Source: Ziziphus jujuba
Lineage: Eukaryota; Streptophyta; Magnoliopsida; Rosales; Rhamnaceae
Assembly: GCF_031755915.1 (NCBI RefSeq)
Contig: NC_083382.1
Coordinates: 620,001 to 684,000, forward strand
Reading direction: 5' to 3'
DNA: 64,000 nucleotides
Of this stretch, positions 37,179 to 49,572 are shown in pieces. Both the position numbers and the translations under genes were made by a program. A model generated the notes under the pieces. The model made no database searches. It saw nothing but the letters and a program-made list of their open reading frames with translations, and had not been told where the DNA came from. Within the stretch, counting starts at the first letter, position 1; the number at the start of each line of letters is the position of its first letter.

Positions 37179-37610
37179 GATGTATTCAGTTTAAAATTTG
37201 ATAGATTTAAAATAAGTTATAAACTTTAAAAGATTTGATAAATTGTTATAGAATTCTATAAATTTAATAAAAAATTTATAAAAATCCAATGAAATTTTTA
37301 GATTTAAAATTCGGTTTTATATTGACAATTTTCTTTATAATTTTACTGTTAAAATCCTTTCAAATTCATTAAAATATATTATTTTTTATATTATTTTAAA
37401 ATTAATAACTTTTTAAATATCATCATATTTTAAAAGAATTTTATAAAATTCTAATTGAATACATATAGATTTTAATAAATTTTTATAAAATTTATCAAAA
37501 TTTAAATTAAATATCATTAGATTTTATGAATTCTTTTAAAATCTAAATTAAATATCTCTAAACTTTTAAAAATTTTTAAAATTTTTTAAATTTTAAATTG
37601 AATATATCCC
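37179..37610. mobile_element. AT-rich MITE-like element
   Basis: Left end GATGTATTCAGTTTAAAATTT; the right end read in reverse is GGATATATTCAATTTAAAATTT. The body is built from palindromic 'AAATTTTTAAAATTT'-like blocks with internal 'GAATACATATAGATTTTA' copies. Length about 430 bp and no coding content. A target duplication was not identified. Confidence 0.55.
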
Positions 37611-39377
37611 ACAAATTTCATTTTTTGTGTGTCAATTTCGTTCATTCGGCATTCAGGGTATAGATCACATCCCCTATTTGATTGCTTAAAAGAGGAATAC
37701 AAATGATTTGAAGATATCGAGTTGAATGGCTGTCTATGCATGCCAAAAAGAATGGCAAAGTTAAGGGGCTTTATTGTCAATACCGAAGAAACAGACAATA
37801 AACATTGTTTGATGAAGAAACAGATATATAAACGAACACACGTTGTCGCGGCTAATGGATCCGACTCTTTTCCCTCTTACATCCTAATAATCACGACACT
37901 ATCTTTTCTAATTCTAATGGAAGCGATTTTAACAATGACTCACATCATTTTAACAACTCAATGACAATTGAGTCGTTCAAAACAAAAGATTAGACTTTAT
38001 TTAGATTTTTTTTTTTTTTTCCCCGTTTGATATAAGGAGTAATTTTTTTAGTTCAGAAGCTCGTGATAAAAAGTGGTTGTATATATCTGTATATATATAA
38101 TATATATATATATATATATTTTTTTTATGGGAGAAAGGCTGTATATATATATAATATATATTACCATTATTTGTTTATTTATTTTTTGGTGGAATCTTGT
38201 CAATATTTAATATCCCAAACCCCAAAGCATTTGTATATAATATAATATGTTTTTTGATTTTTGATTTTTTAATTTTTGGGCAAAAAACATAATATATTTG
38301 TTTGTTTGTGTGTATAAACAAGCCATCAAAACTAAGAGCAAACAAAATCAGAGGCGGCTGCTAACTCCAACTCCAAGTACAACAATTGCTTAATTGCCAT
38401 AATCCATCTAATCACCTACTCGTTTTGTAATATATTAGAGTTTTCTCTGTTTATGTGTCCATCATTAATTACTAAATGGGAGATTTCACTTTCACAGTGC
38501 GGCAGATTGTTTAAATTGGTAACCAAAAAGTTTGAGCATTTTTTTGCTCCTTTAGTTCTACCGTACTAGAAATGTCAAAGACAGGAAAAAAGAATAAAGA
38601 AAAGAGAGTAAAAATCTGATAAAAAAAAAATAATAAAAATGGGACATTTCTATGATACAACCTTTTAAAAGAAGGGTTGGACTGAAATGACTAATCTTAA
38701 ATTGGATAATAAATTAGGTAAAATGGTCCACAAAATGGATAAAACTATTTATAAAATGAGTAATATGCCAAAAAATTAATAATATTATGCATAAAATAGA
38801 TAATATGTTTGTAAAGTGCATAACACTGTCTCTCAATGAATTGATAATTGGATAATATTATTTATAAATTGAGACCGAGTGAGTGACATTTTCAATGCAA
38901 ACGTTTTACACGGTAGCCTAACCTGTAAAAATGAGTTAGAGGGGCAGGGAGAGAAGTACAAAGGTAGATCCAAATATTAGTAAAAGCGAGGGGGCGAAGG
39001 GGAGCGAGTTATATGAAAATGACATAAATACAAGTCCGTCAAGACCCCCAGCACATGGACATGATAGAGATATAAGGCCTTTTTATGCCACCTCTGCTGC
39101 CCATTGGAACCGGGATCATAAGATCACTCCCTCTCATTTCTTCTTCTTCTTCTTCTTATTATTATTATTATTATTTGGTTATCAGTATTTTACTTAGAAG
39201 CGATCATACGCAACGCAACTCTCTCTTGTGGCGGTACAGGGTTGCTGATGAGCGGGCGAGCAGTTTGACTAGGCCAATCGCCACAACCAAACCATCGATA
39301 TCTTCACCACCCTCACCCTGACTGCAGCAGCAGAGCAGAGAAATAAGCACATCTGGTTGGAGAATTAGCTTGCTTTT

Positions 39378-39420
39378 CTCCAAGCTCCAAGCTCCAAGCT
39401 CCAAGCTCCAAGCTCCAAGC
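39378..39420 (+). repeat. Six tandem CTCCAAG heptamers before the CLC start
   Basis: Perfect 7-bp repeats (six units plus one base) end 18 bp before the chosen CLC ATG at 39439. They lie in the frame of an upstream in-frame ATG at 39370. Because 7 is not a multiple of 3, copy-number change would break that longer frame. Confidence 0.92.
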
Positions 39421-39438
39421 TTCGACCTCCAACTCAAC

Positions 39439-42400
39439 ATGGAAACCAATCATGGACATAGACATGGACATGGGGATGATGGTGATATAGAGAACGTGGA
39501 GGTCCTTCGAGGGAAGGAAACTGGGGGGCACGGGGACTCGTTGGAGGTATTTGACAAGAACAACTCCTTCTACGGTCGCAGTCAACCTCTTCTGGTCAAG
39601 AGGACCAACACCACTTCCCAGATTGCCATTGTCGGAGCCAACAGCTGCCCAATTGAGAGCCTTGACTATGAGTACCAATTCCATTTCCCTCTTCTTTCGT
39701 TCTTTCTTTCTTGCCAAAATCCCTGCTTTTCACGCTCCCTCTTGTCGTATTTCTTTTCCCTCTTCTCCTGTTTTTCTTTTCAAATAAGTTTCTATGGTTG
39801 TTTGGGTGTTCTTCTTTAAGGGTGTTTTGCTTCTGAATTTCATTTCATGGGGCTTTTATTATTATTATTATTATTATTCACTTCCTTAATTTCTATTTTC
39901 TCCCTTAAAATCTGCATTCTGTTGATTTGTCTTGCAAAGCTGCTTTCATTTTCTGTATCTATTGCTTGCTTAATTGACACTGTCAAGTTATATTAAATGC
40001 CTTGGTTTTAATCTTTAACCTTACTGATTACAGAATTTTTTTTCTATGATTCCAGTGATTTCAGAATTATTGGACATCTTTTAGAAAGTCTGTTTCTTTC
40101 TTTCTTCTTCTTCTTCTTCTTCTTCTTCTTTTTTCTTTTTTTTTTTTTTGTTTGTTTTTTGTTTGTTTTTTTTTTTGTTTTCAAGGAGACATGTAATGTT
40201 ATTATAAAAAGGTTTCTACTCATTTGTTCATTTATTTGTATCTTCAGGATCGTTGAAAATGAACTATTTAAGCAGGATTGGAGGTCAAGGACAAAAGTCC
40301 AGATATTTCAGTACGTTGTCCTCAAATGGGCATTGGCACTTCTCATAGGGCTTGGTACTGGATTGGTTGGCTTCTTCAATAATATTGCAGTCGAGAATAT
40401 AGCTGGTTTCAAACTGCTTTTGACGACGGGTTTCATGGTTGAGGAAAAGTGAGCCTCGTTTCCAATTCCTGAGTTTATGATAGCGTTTTAACATTGTCAT
40501 CTATCATCGACTTATTCATCATTATTAAGGAACTTATTTGGAGAATAGTGTTCTGTCCCTTGTGCATGTCATTGACGAGAGGAACTCGTAGGAGTCGGCT
40601 CCTTTTTTCATTGTAGCACCAATATTTCTGTGTGTGGTTGTTGAGATTGGGAAGGACTGTTTGGGAAAAAAAATTTATATTTTGGAATTCTTAAATAAAA
40701 ATGTTGTAGTTAAATTATTGATTTCTTCTTTATTCTGATCCAATGGGGATAGGGATGCTGGTTCGCCCTTGACTGGGTATTCTAACTTTTTAGTAAATGT
40801 ATTAGAAGGGCCTAAAAATGCTTCACTTCAGGAGATAATGTATTACATGAAAACCAGAAGAGTTGTGAATTCCTGTTTTCAGTAGGTTACATAATGCAAT
40901 GTCTTACAAGTATGATGCTAAAAGCGTATATAGTTTTCATTCTCTTCTATTTAGTGTGTCTCATGTGGAAAAATAATAGAATTTTGATGCGCTAGTATTT
41001 GTGCACATGCATTCAGAGGTTATCAATACCTTTTGCTGGGTAACATTAACATGCGAATGGTCCTATAAAATTATGCAGCTGCAGATAATAACTGACATTA
41101 AAATTGGTTCCAGTGCAGATACTACAAGGCTTTTGCGGCATATGCTATTTGCAACGTAAGTTTAGCGGCTGCTGCAGCAGCTCTTTGTGCTTTCTTTGCT
41201 CCAGCAGCAGCAGGTTCTGGAATTCCTGAGGTCAAAGCCTATCTCAATGGCATTGATGCTCATTCAATACTGGCTCCAAGTACCCTCTTTGTCAAGGTCA
41301 ATTATTATCTTTTCTTATAATCTCATTTCTCTTTGTGCTTTGTAGGTGCATCCTCTTATTAAATTTATAGAAGCAGTATTAGCCCTCCAATATTTTGGAG
41401 TTTGAAATGTATGTACACACACTTCTTGTGAATTATTCATCATAGTTCAGACTTCTGAGCAATAGCTAACTGTCTGGCTTGCTGGTCAAATGGAGCTTCA
41501 AGCAACAAATAAAAACTTCACATCCAAGCACCAACTGACCAACGGGTATATGGGGAAGAATACGTTTCCACTTTGGTCTAGACATCTGGAAAGCTTTAGA
41601 AGAAATCTGAGTCTAGGTTTTCTATCGAGATATCTGGGAAGCTTTAGGACTAGAAAAGAAGAAGTACAGCGAATGGTGATAAAATCAGTAGGATATGTCT
41701 GATTTGTATACCACATGAGTAACTGTTGGACTGGCAACTGTTGCTATATAAGTTGGACTTAATTATCTTTTTGTTTAAGGCCTCAATTGCCTGGTCCTTA
41801 AAATAATAAAAGATTATTATTGTTAGGACTTTTTTTATTTTTTTATTTTGTAAATTAGTATTCCCTGATGTTTTTACCACTCTGGTATTTTGCAGATTTT
41901 TGGTTCAGTTCTAGGTGTTTCTGCAGGATTTGTGGTGGGTAAGGAAGGGCCTATGGTACATACAGGTGCATGCATAGCCTCTTTGCTTGGGCAGGGTGGT
42001 TCTCGCAAATACCATTTGACTTGGACATGGCTGAAATATTTCAAAAATGACCGAGATCGACGGGACTTGATCACTTGTGGTGCTGCTGCTGGTGTAGCTG
42101 CAGCTTTTCGTGCCCCAGTTGGTGGAGTTCTCTTTGCCCTTGAGGAGGCAGCTTCTTGGTATGCAGCTCCTCATTTATTACCTTTCGTTTTACCACATAT
42201 TTTTTGTTATTATCATTGTTATTATTATTCCTTGTATCCGCCTAAGCCCAGTAATTCAAATACACATTTGTGCATCAAGATCTCTTTGAGGTGAACAATA
42301 TCATTTCTAGTACCATGTTTATTGATACATGCACATATAAGATGATGAAAAAAACATGTATCTGTTTTTTGTCCATTTTGGGCGTGCTTCAGGTGGCGGA

Positions 42401-44120
42401 GTGCTCTTCTTTGGAGGACATTTTTCACAACAGCAGTGGTTGCCATGGTATTGAGAGCTTTCATACAATTTTGCGCTACAGGAAAATGTGGGCTATTTGG
42501 GGAAGGAGGCCTGATTATGTATGATGTGAGTTCAGCTAAAACAGCATACAGTGGCCCAGATATACTGGCAGTAATCTTCCTAGGAGTTATTGGAGGAATT
42601 TTTGGGAGCCTTTATAACTATCTTGTGGACAAGGTTATTCGAACTTACAGCATTATCAATGAGTATGTGACTAACTGCTTTTTGTTCTTATTAATTGATA
42701 GCTATACATGTACCAATAAACGACTCTATACCCTTTATATAATTGTAACTGCTATATGATACTAATTAGTTCCTTGCAACACCACTGGTGTCATGTGCTG
42801 TGCTGCAGAAAAGGTGCTGCTTCGAAAATCTTACTTGCTATCACCGTTGCCCTCTTGACATCATGCTGTTCTTATGGGTTGCCATGGTTTGCAAAGTGCA
42901 TCCCCTGCCCGGCAGATGAGTCTAGTTGCCCTACTGTTGATGGGTCTGGCAACTACAAAAGCTTCCAGTGTCCACCGGGCTATTACAATGACCTTGCATC
43001 CCTCTTTTTAAACACCAACGATGATGCCATTCGCAACCTATTTAGTACCAGTACAGAAAAGGAATTCCACATCTCCTCTCTCTTTATTTTCTTTGCATCT
43101 GTTTACTGCCTTGGTATTATTACCTATGGCATTGCCATTCCCTCTGGGCTGTTTATCCCTGTGATACTAGCTGGGGCTTGCTATGGGCGTCTTGTTGGAA
43201 GATTGTTTCAGCCTATCTCTAGTCTGGACACCGGTCTCTTTTCCTTACTTGGGGCAGCCTCCTTCCTTGGTGGCACCATGAGAATGACAGTCTCTCTGTG
43301 TGTTATACTGCTGGAACTCACCAATGACTTGTTGTTGCTTCCTCTGGTGATGCTGGTTCTCCTTATCTCCAAAACTGTTGCAGATAACTTCAACAAGGGT
43401 GTGTATGACCAGATTGTCAAAATTAAGGGATTACCATTCATGGAGGCCCATGCAGAGCCCTACATGAGGCATTTGGGTGCAGGGGACGTTGTTGCTGGGC
43501 CATTGATAAGCTTTTGTGGGGTTGAGAAGGTGGGGAATATATTGCATGCATTGAAGAGTACAGGGCACAATGCATTCCCTGTGATTGATGAACCACCTTT
43601 CTCCGATGCTCCAGAGCTTTGTGGTCTTGTTCTGAGGTCTCATCTGCTTGTTTTACTAAAGGGGAAGGTGTTTCAGAGGGAGAGGATTATTTCAGGAGGA
43701 GAAGAGATATTTAGAAGATTCAGTGCTTTTGATTTTGCCAAGGCAGGGTCTGGAAAAGGAATCAAACTGGAGGATGTTGAGTTTGATATTGAAGAGGAGG
43801 AGATGGAGATGTACATTGATCTACATCCTATTACTAACACATCCCCCTACACAGTGGTTGAGACTATGTCACTGGCCAAAGCTGCAATTCTCTTTCGCCA
43901 ACTTGGTCTCAGGCACATGTGCGTCGTCCCAAAGAGCCAAGGGGTATCTTTCTTTCTTTTCTAGTTTCTTACTCTTTTTATTACCACCTTACTCATCTAG
44001 ACTTCAACATTAATACTATTGCATTTGCAGAGGCCTCCAATTGTTGGAATTTTGACACGCCACGACTTCATGCCAGAGCACATTTTGGGACTCTACCCTC
44101 ATATCAATCCCCACAAGTAA
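39439..44120 (+). CDS. CLC-C: CLC-c type chloride channel/anion transporter
   Basis: Endomembrane CLC anion protein, most like plant CLC-c, a tonoplast anion transporter linked to salt tolerance and guard cells in Arabidopsis. Exons: 39439-39671, 40248-40448, 41119-41296, 41896-42158, 42393-42662, 42809-43943, 44031-44120, giving 789 residues. Selectivity filter GSGIPE has Ser178, where the nitrate exchanger CLC-a has Pro; this favours chloride. The gating glutamate is Glu221 in GKEGPMVHTG. FALEE (287-288) supplies the conserved inner proton glutamate, so H+-coupled exchange is plausible. The C-terminus has two CBS domains (AGPLISFCGVEKVGNIL; YTVVETMSLAKAAILFRQLG), and an acidic EEEEMEM linker separates them. 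The His/Gly/Asp-rich N-terminus faces the cytosol. ATG 39439 has AAC before it; an in-frame ATG at 39370 would add 23 residues encoded by a heptamer repeat and is less likely. Confidence 0.95.
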
Positions 44121-45490
44121 ACCAATAAAGTGCTGGAAAATAATATACCTTTAGCTTGTTATGTTTCTGGCTGTGAGTGACCTAATTTAAATTGGGTGTT
44201 TCATTTGCACGTTTTCTGACAAATGAATTACTTGTCACAAGAAATCATTTCTCAAGGCGAAGATTCCTCCTCTTGCACGCGGAGAATTGCACTTTGCAGA
44301 CAAAAACCATTTTTTTCGTAGCAGCACAATGCAAATGGTAGTTTCCTTTTCAAATACTACTCTGCACAAACAGAGAAAACAAAACCGGCCTATATCACAC
44401 ACTACTCAGCTTAGCCATGCAGAATGCAAAAGTTTCATTATCTGTCTTTTGTATGCCTATGTCTATGTCCTTATGTACATGATTCTTTCTGTGACTATAT
44501 CTACATAGCAAATGTGGTGGTGATGATTGGTGAACAAAAATAAAAAGCAGTCTGTATTTTGATTTGAATTGCTTGCTTGAACCTGTTTCCCTCAGTTTTC
44601 CTTATTCTTTGAGGTGCTTATGTTTTAGTTTGATATGCCATACCAAAAGTATGGCAAATATATGGAAGACCCAGATATTGAAAGAGACGGGTATTTAAAT
44701 GTAATAAATGGAACATCTTTTTGCTGTTGTATTAACTATATGAATCAGCGTTCTTTCGGAAATTTAAGAATGGAACCACCATTCAACACCTGGTGGTTTA
44801 GTTGATTGAAAAATTGAATCCTAAAATTTCTCAAATAGTATCATTAAATCATTTTATTATTATTTTTAAAAACAAAATTGATTAAAAAAAAAAAAAAAAA
44901 AACCTAATAATAGAAGCAAAAGATTCAAATAAAATTATAACGAATAATATGACACTCTTTTTTATGAATAAAAAAGGTGGAAAGGGTATATGCTTGCTAA
45001 TCGTCCCCCGGTATCGCCCAATAGTGATGTATTTGCCTCTGTCCTTCTGATCTGATACCATGGCATGAATCATGAGACCAGTACGAATCATGAAAAGTCC
45101 ATTAATTGGGGTTGAAATAGAAGTTGTAAAACTTATAGGATTGAAAAGTCCATTATTATTATTATTATTATTATTTTTTTTTTTTTTGCCTCCACGTTAA
45201 AAGTTTGTTTTAATTAAAGACTATAAGTCAGTAGCGCCAATCAAGTTTTAAAACTTTGAATTATCTCATTAATGAGATTTATTGGGGAAGTAAAAATTAA
45301 TGCATATTTTTGAGCAAAACTCATATTTACAAAAAATAAAATGCATAGTTTATTTATTTATTTATTTATTTTGGGTGCGGATTGGATGCACAGTTAATTC
45401 TAAGAAAAGTAATCATCATCATAAATAATACATAATTAATGCTTAATAAAAAGTAATATTGTCCAGTTATTTTATTCATGTTTAGTGTTC

Positions 45491-45522
<32 letters not shown>

Positions 45523-45930
45523 CTTATATTATAATCGACCCTCCTACGTGGCCAATGGTGTTACTTGAATCTCCCATGAAAAAGTCCGTTAATTGTGGAT
45601 GAAATAGATGTTGTAAAAATATTAGGAATAAAAATTGAAGAATTGAATATGGATGATATCTAAGCTATATATTTATTTCAGTATTATAATTTAATATATA
45701 TTTATTTCAATGTTATTAATTTAACTTAAATATATGTTTAATTAAGTAAATTCGTATATTATAATATATTAAATATATTATAATAACTAAGAATTCAACT
45801 GACAACTACTAATTAATGAATACATGCAGGGGCGTATTAAATATATTACAATAACTAAGAATTCAACTGACAACTACTAATTAATGAATACATGCAGAGG
45901 CGGATTTAGGATTAGTGAATCTAAAGTTTG
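44121..45930. other. CLC 3' flank and repeat-rich intergenic DNA
   Basis: The CLC 3' untranslated region runs perhaps to about 44730. Then come AT-rich DNA with an A-run at 44884-44902, a T-run near 45174-45187, a 31-nt A-run at 45488-45518, and direct repeats: 45088-45146 recurs in degraded form at 45575-45632 ('ATGAAAAAGTCCGTTAATTG' type), and a 68-bp tandem repeat. No gene is visible. Confidence 0.65.
45770..45903. repeat. 68-bp tandem duplication
   Basis: 'GAATTCAACTGACAACTACT' occurs at 45791 and at 45859. The flanking 'ATTAAATATATTA.AATAAC' and 'AATTAATGAATACATGCAG' are also duplicated. The copies are nearly identical. It lies immediately beside the poly(T) end of the minus-strand LINE. 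Confidence 0.9.
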
Positions 45931-47365
45931 TTTTTTTTTTTTTTTTTTTTTTGGGTTTGGAAGAGATATAGATCATAACTTTAAATTATAAAGAAGAATT
46001 ACAAATATCAGCCTGAAGCACAGTAGTAAGCCACTGTGGACCAACTTCAAGCCATGACTCATAATGAGCTAAACCAGTAGCATATTGTGCAATACAGTGA
46101 GCCACTCTATTGGCCTCTCTAGATGCAAAAGAGCAAATAAAACCCGAATGGAGTGAGAAGATTTCCTGCAGAGATTCTACTAAGAAACAGTCTGGATCTA
46201 GCTGGGTATTCATTGGAAGAGAATTAACAGCTTGAACGGCTTCACTACAGTCACTAACAATTTCACCCTGGTGAAATCCCATATCAACACAAAAGTTCAG
46301 TGCTTCACGAATAGCAATAAGTTCAGCATGTTTAACTGACCAAGAAGCTTCAAAGGGCTTAGCAAGGGCTCCCATAAGTTCTCCTCAAGCATTAAGCACA
46401 AGGGATCGCATCATTGCAAGCACGCCATATCAACGGTTTGACTTTATTAGGGACTTGTAGGTGCCATAGAGACCGCCACCACTTACTGCTTTGAGGATCA
46501 CTTGGACCGCTTATGTAACTTCCAATACCCAGCTTTCGAGCCTCCCAGTAGCCAGTCTTTACAGATTACTCACCGTTTGCGCTAAATTTCCATGCAAAGC
46601 GATCCTCTCGACCAGCACCACCGACAGGTATAGACTGTATAAGGGATGCTTCATCAACAGAGAAAGCAGCACGCAACAGATTAACAATCCAATTACCAAA
46701 TTCAGTAAGAAGACTTTCCACTCGAGCATCTTCATCCAAAATTCGTGGTGACAGAGGACGTGAGGAACCTATGCATGGTAGCCAAGCATCCTTACAAATT
46801 CGAACGTTCTTCCATCCCCAACACGCCAAATCCCCCCACTCTCTAAAACCTGTCGACCCCACACAATACTACGCCAAGAATGGGAAGGAGTACGTCCAAC
46901 ACGGGCTTCCCAAAATGAACAGTTCGGGAAGTATTTGGCCTTGAGAACTCTTGCTAGAAGAGAATTTGGATAACGTATAATTCGCCAGCATTGTTTTGCC
47001 AATAACGCCCTGCTAAATTCTTCAAGGGATCGAAATTCCAATCCATCCAAAGCTTTAGGTTGTGTAAGTTTCATCCAATTAGTCCAAACCACTCCCTTTT
47101 TACCACCAGCAGAACCCCACCAGAAACGGGACAGAAGGCCAGTTAGCTCCTTAATAAGATTTTTCGGAAGTTTGATTGTGTAGGAAGGGATAGCTTGAGC
47201 AACAAATTTAATCAGCACCTCTTTCCCACCACGTGACAGAAGCTTACCAGTCCAACCTTCCAACCTCTTCCATACCCGTGCCTTTAAAGAGTGAAAAAGT
47301 TCTAACTTCCTCCTTCCAATATAAGAGGGCAAGCCAAGATATTTTTCATGTTTCACGTAACCGAT
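45931..47365 (-). mobile_element. 5'-truncated L1-type LINE
   Basis: Non-LTR retrotransposon copy keeping only the end of ORF2. In transcription order: RT C-terminal part (47356-46769; KYLGLPS, RVWKRLEGW, LLSRGGKEVLIK, QAIPSYTIKLP, FWWGSAGGKKG), then 46862-46566 with frame breaks, then RNase H (46375-45986; HAELIAIREA, IVSDCSEAV, EANRVAHCIA, SWLEVGPQWL). It closes with a 22-nt tail (T-run 45931-45952). The zinc-finger/linker part between about 46566 and 46375 is deleted or scrambled. 5' truncation is the usual outcome of target-primed reverse transcription. It is closely related to the plus-strand LINE next door but not a direct copy. No clear target duplication was found. Confidence 0.9.
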
Positions 47366-47712
47366 TACTTATTTATCTATTATTCATAAATAATACATAA
47401 TTAATGCTAAATAAAAGTAACCCGTCCCCAAATCCTGGTTCCACAATGCAAAAAATTTGGCTCATTCTACTGAAACTTTATTGTTGATTTATCAAAATTC
47501 ATAATATTAGTGCCAAAAAAAAAAAAAAATCATAATATTTGATTATTCATTCATCTTTTTAAAAAAAAAAAAAAAAAAAAGAGTTTTAGACAGGGCCTTA
47601 TTAAAACTTTAGCCAGCGAAAACAACTATGTTACTAGCTCCATAGTTAAAAGCTAGTCCGATAAATCATTTTAAAAAAATTAAAATATATAAAAAAAATA
47701 AAATTGATTAAA
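47366..47712. other. Spacer between the two LINEs
   Basis: AT-rich DNA with two poly(A) runs (near 47515-47529 and 47562-47580). At 47386-47420 it holds a 35-bp sequence (ATAAATAATACATAATTAAT...) almost identical to 45421-45456 on the far side of the minus-strand LINE. Confidence 0.7.
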
Positions 47713-47837
47713 AAAACTCTGTCTTCTCCACAGTTGTCTCTCTACGTTGAGAGGTTTTCTGTCATGCAGTTTTGCTCATGAGGTTTTGTCTCCTTCAACT
47801 TCAATGAGGAGTTTTTTTTTTACGTTCTGATTCACTT

Positions 47838-48929
47838 ATGGACGAAGTTACTACTAGTTTTCAAAAGAGATTACGTTTAACATAAGATGAATCGACATCT
47901 CTGATTGTTAACAATGCCAACCATTTGGATGTGGATTCTCTTTTTCATCAAAGTTTACTAGTGCAAGTCCATACACGCTCTCGTTTTAATAAACGTGCTT
48001 TTATGGACATGATGCAATCCTTAGGGCGTATTTCATGTTCGGTCCAATTCAAAGAACTTAATGATATGCTGTTCTTATGTTGTTTTATTAGTGTGACGGA
48101 TAAGGAGAGAGTTCTTGACAGTGTTTCCATGGCATTTTGAGCGTGCTTTGTTATTAAAGAAGACATTTCTGGATCTGTTATTCCTACTTCAACTTCCATC
48201 CATAATGCACTTTTCTGGGTCCGGGTTCATAACGTTCCTCTGCAATGTATGACAAAGGGTATGGGAGAGGCAATTGGTTCACATTTGGGGGAATGTGTGT
48301 AGGTCGATTCTGATGAAGATGGGCTCTGTTTTGGAAAATTTATGCGTATTCGTATTAAACTGGATGTTCAGCGCTCGTTACGTAGGGGTATGAAAATTGT
48401 TTTGAACTCTCAACAGCAATTTTGGGTGGAGTTTCAATATGAAAAATTGCCTAACTTTTGTTTTCGCTGTGGACTTCTTGGACATACCCAAAAGGACTAT
48501 TCTTCTGTTCCTGATGATCAAGGGGAACAGTACGGAGCATGGTTACATGCTAATCATTCTGTAAACCTATCTTTTGGACAAAAATCCATTCGCCATCAAC
48601 ATCCTCGTTCAAAGGATTCTACGGATGAAAATTCATTACCTTCACTGGCTCCGCCAGACAATCCTCATGAGATGGAGAACTATTGTGTTTCTCCGGTACC
48701 CCCGAACCATGCCTCACCGGTGAAGCGATTACCATCAGTTGCAGTTATCGAAATGGAAGTTCAGCACTCTGGATTACAAACTGCACCTATGCAACTGCTA
48801 CCAGCAACCGCTGCTGATGTGGACAATTTAACTGACGTGGCTGTCTCACACATGGATGATTTCGGAATACAATTTATCAGGGACTCAGAGGTTATTCCAC
48901 ATGTTGACATTGTCTTAAAGAAAAATTAG
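47838..48929 (+). pseudogene. LINE ORF1 relic (DUF4283 plus CCHC zinc knuckle)
   Basis: The reading begins at ATG 47838 and meets a stop at 47883. It resumes with a DUF4283-type region (LLVQVHTRSRFNKRAF...), stops again at 48138-48140, then shifts to FWVRVHNVPLQCMTKGMGEA, LGECV-stop, and GLCFGKFMRIRIKLDV. The zinc knuckle at 48459-48500 reads CFRCGLLGHTQKDY, so the last ligand of the expected C-X2-C-X4-H-X4-C is Tyr. The tail is Ser/Pro-rich and ends at 48929. ORF1 proteins coat LINE RNA; this one is broken. Confidence 0.85.
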
Positions 48930-49125
48930 ATGAGTCTTATTTCTTCAAAACTACCTGGCCAGTCAGCTTTGCCCCCAGTGAAGCCCACACGTTCTGGCAC
49001 TAAACGTGGCCGTCGTAGCCATGCAAAACCAATGATATCCAACAAACAAATCAAAATTTTTGCTCTCAAAGAAGGAGATGTTTCTTCTTTTGAAGTGGTG
49101 GGATGGATCAACCCTACCACGAGCC

Positions 49126-49572
49126 ATGAAAATATTAAGTTGGAATGTTCGGGGTTTGGGGAATCCTCGGACATTCAGAACATTTCTCCAAATGCTCAAA
49201 TATCATAACCCTGACATTGTTTTCTTAATGGAAACAAAACTTTCTTTACGTCAACTGGAGGTCTTTCGGTTTAAATGCAAGATGGCAGGTTGTTTTGGTG
49301 TGGAATGTATTGGATATGGTGGAGTTTTGGCCCTTCTATGGACATCTTCTGTTTCTTTGTCCATTACGTCTTTCTCTTCGGGGCATATTGACTCAATTGT
49401 GACTCATCCCTTCTGTTTGACTGGTTTTTTGGGTAACCCTGAACCAACTGCGCGACATTTCTCTTGGCAATTATTGGAGAGGCTGCATTCATTATCAAGT
49501 ATGAACTGGTTTGTCATCGGAGATTTTAATGAGATATTGACACATTCAGATAAAGAGATGGCCGACCAATAG
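49126..49572 (+). pseudogene. LINE ORF2 endonuclease domain (interrupted)
   Basis: MKILSWNVRGLGNPRTF and PDIVFLMETKLS are the first two motifs of the exonuclease-endonuclease-phosphatase fold used to nick target DNA (Asn and Glu metal ligands retained), followed by NWFVIGDFNEIL. A stop at 49570-49572 breaks the frame, and the catalytic 'SDH' region reappears as LASDHNAIFLSL near 49770-49805 in another frame. A functional ORF2 would continue through to RNase H. Confidence 0.88.

Larger units (their letters stand above)
36127..39438. other. Intergenic region between CCT3 and the CLC gene
   Basis: Contains the CCT3 3' end, a MITE-like element at 37179-37610, (TA)n tracts near 38075-38160, a loosely repeated AT-rich patch at 38690-38880 (variants of ATAAAATGGATAATA), a (TTC)n(TTA)n leader segment at 39140-39173 and the CLC promoter. 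No open frame resembles a known gene. Confidence 0.65.

Noticed and set aside
39313..39717. 134-codon minus-strand frame opposite CLC exon 1
   Set aside because: Its repeated WSLELGA stretch is the complement of the CTCCAAG heptamers; no start context or homology.
41490..41880. Frames of 70-79 codons on both strands in CLC intron 3
   Set aside because: Entirely intronic, no family resemblance; generated by chance in AT-rich DNA.
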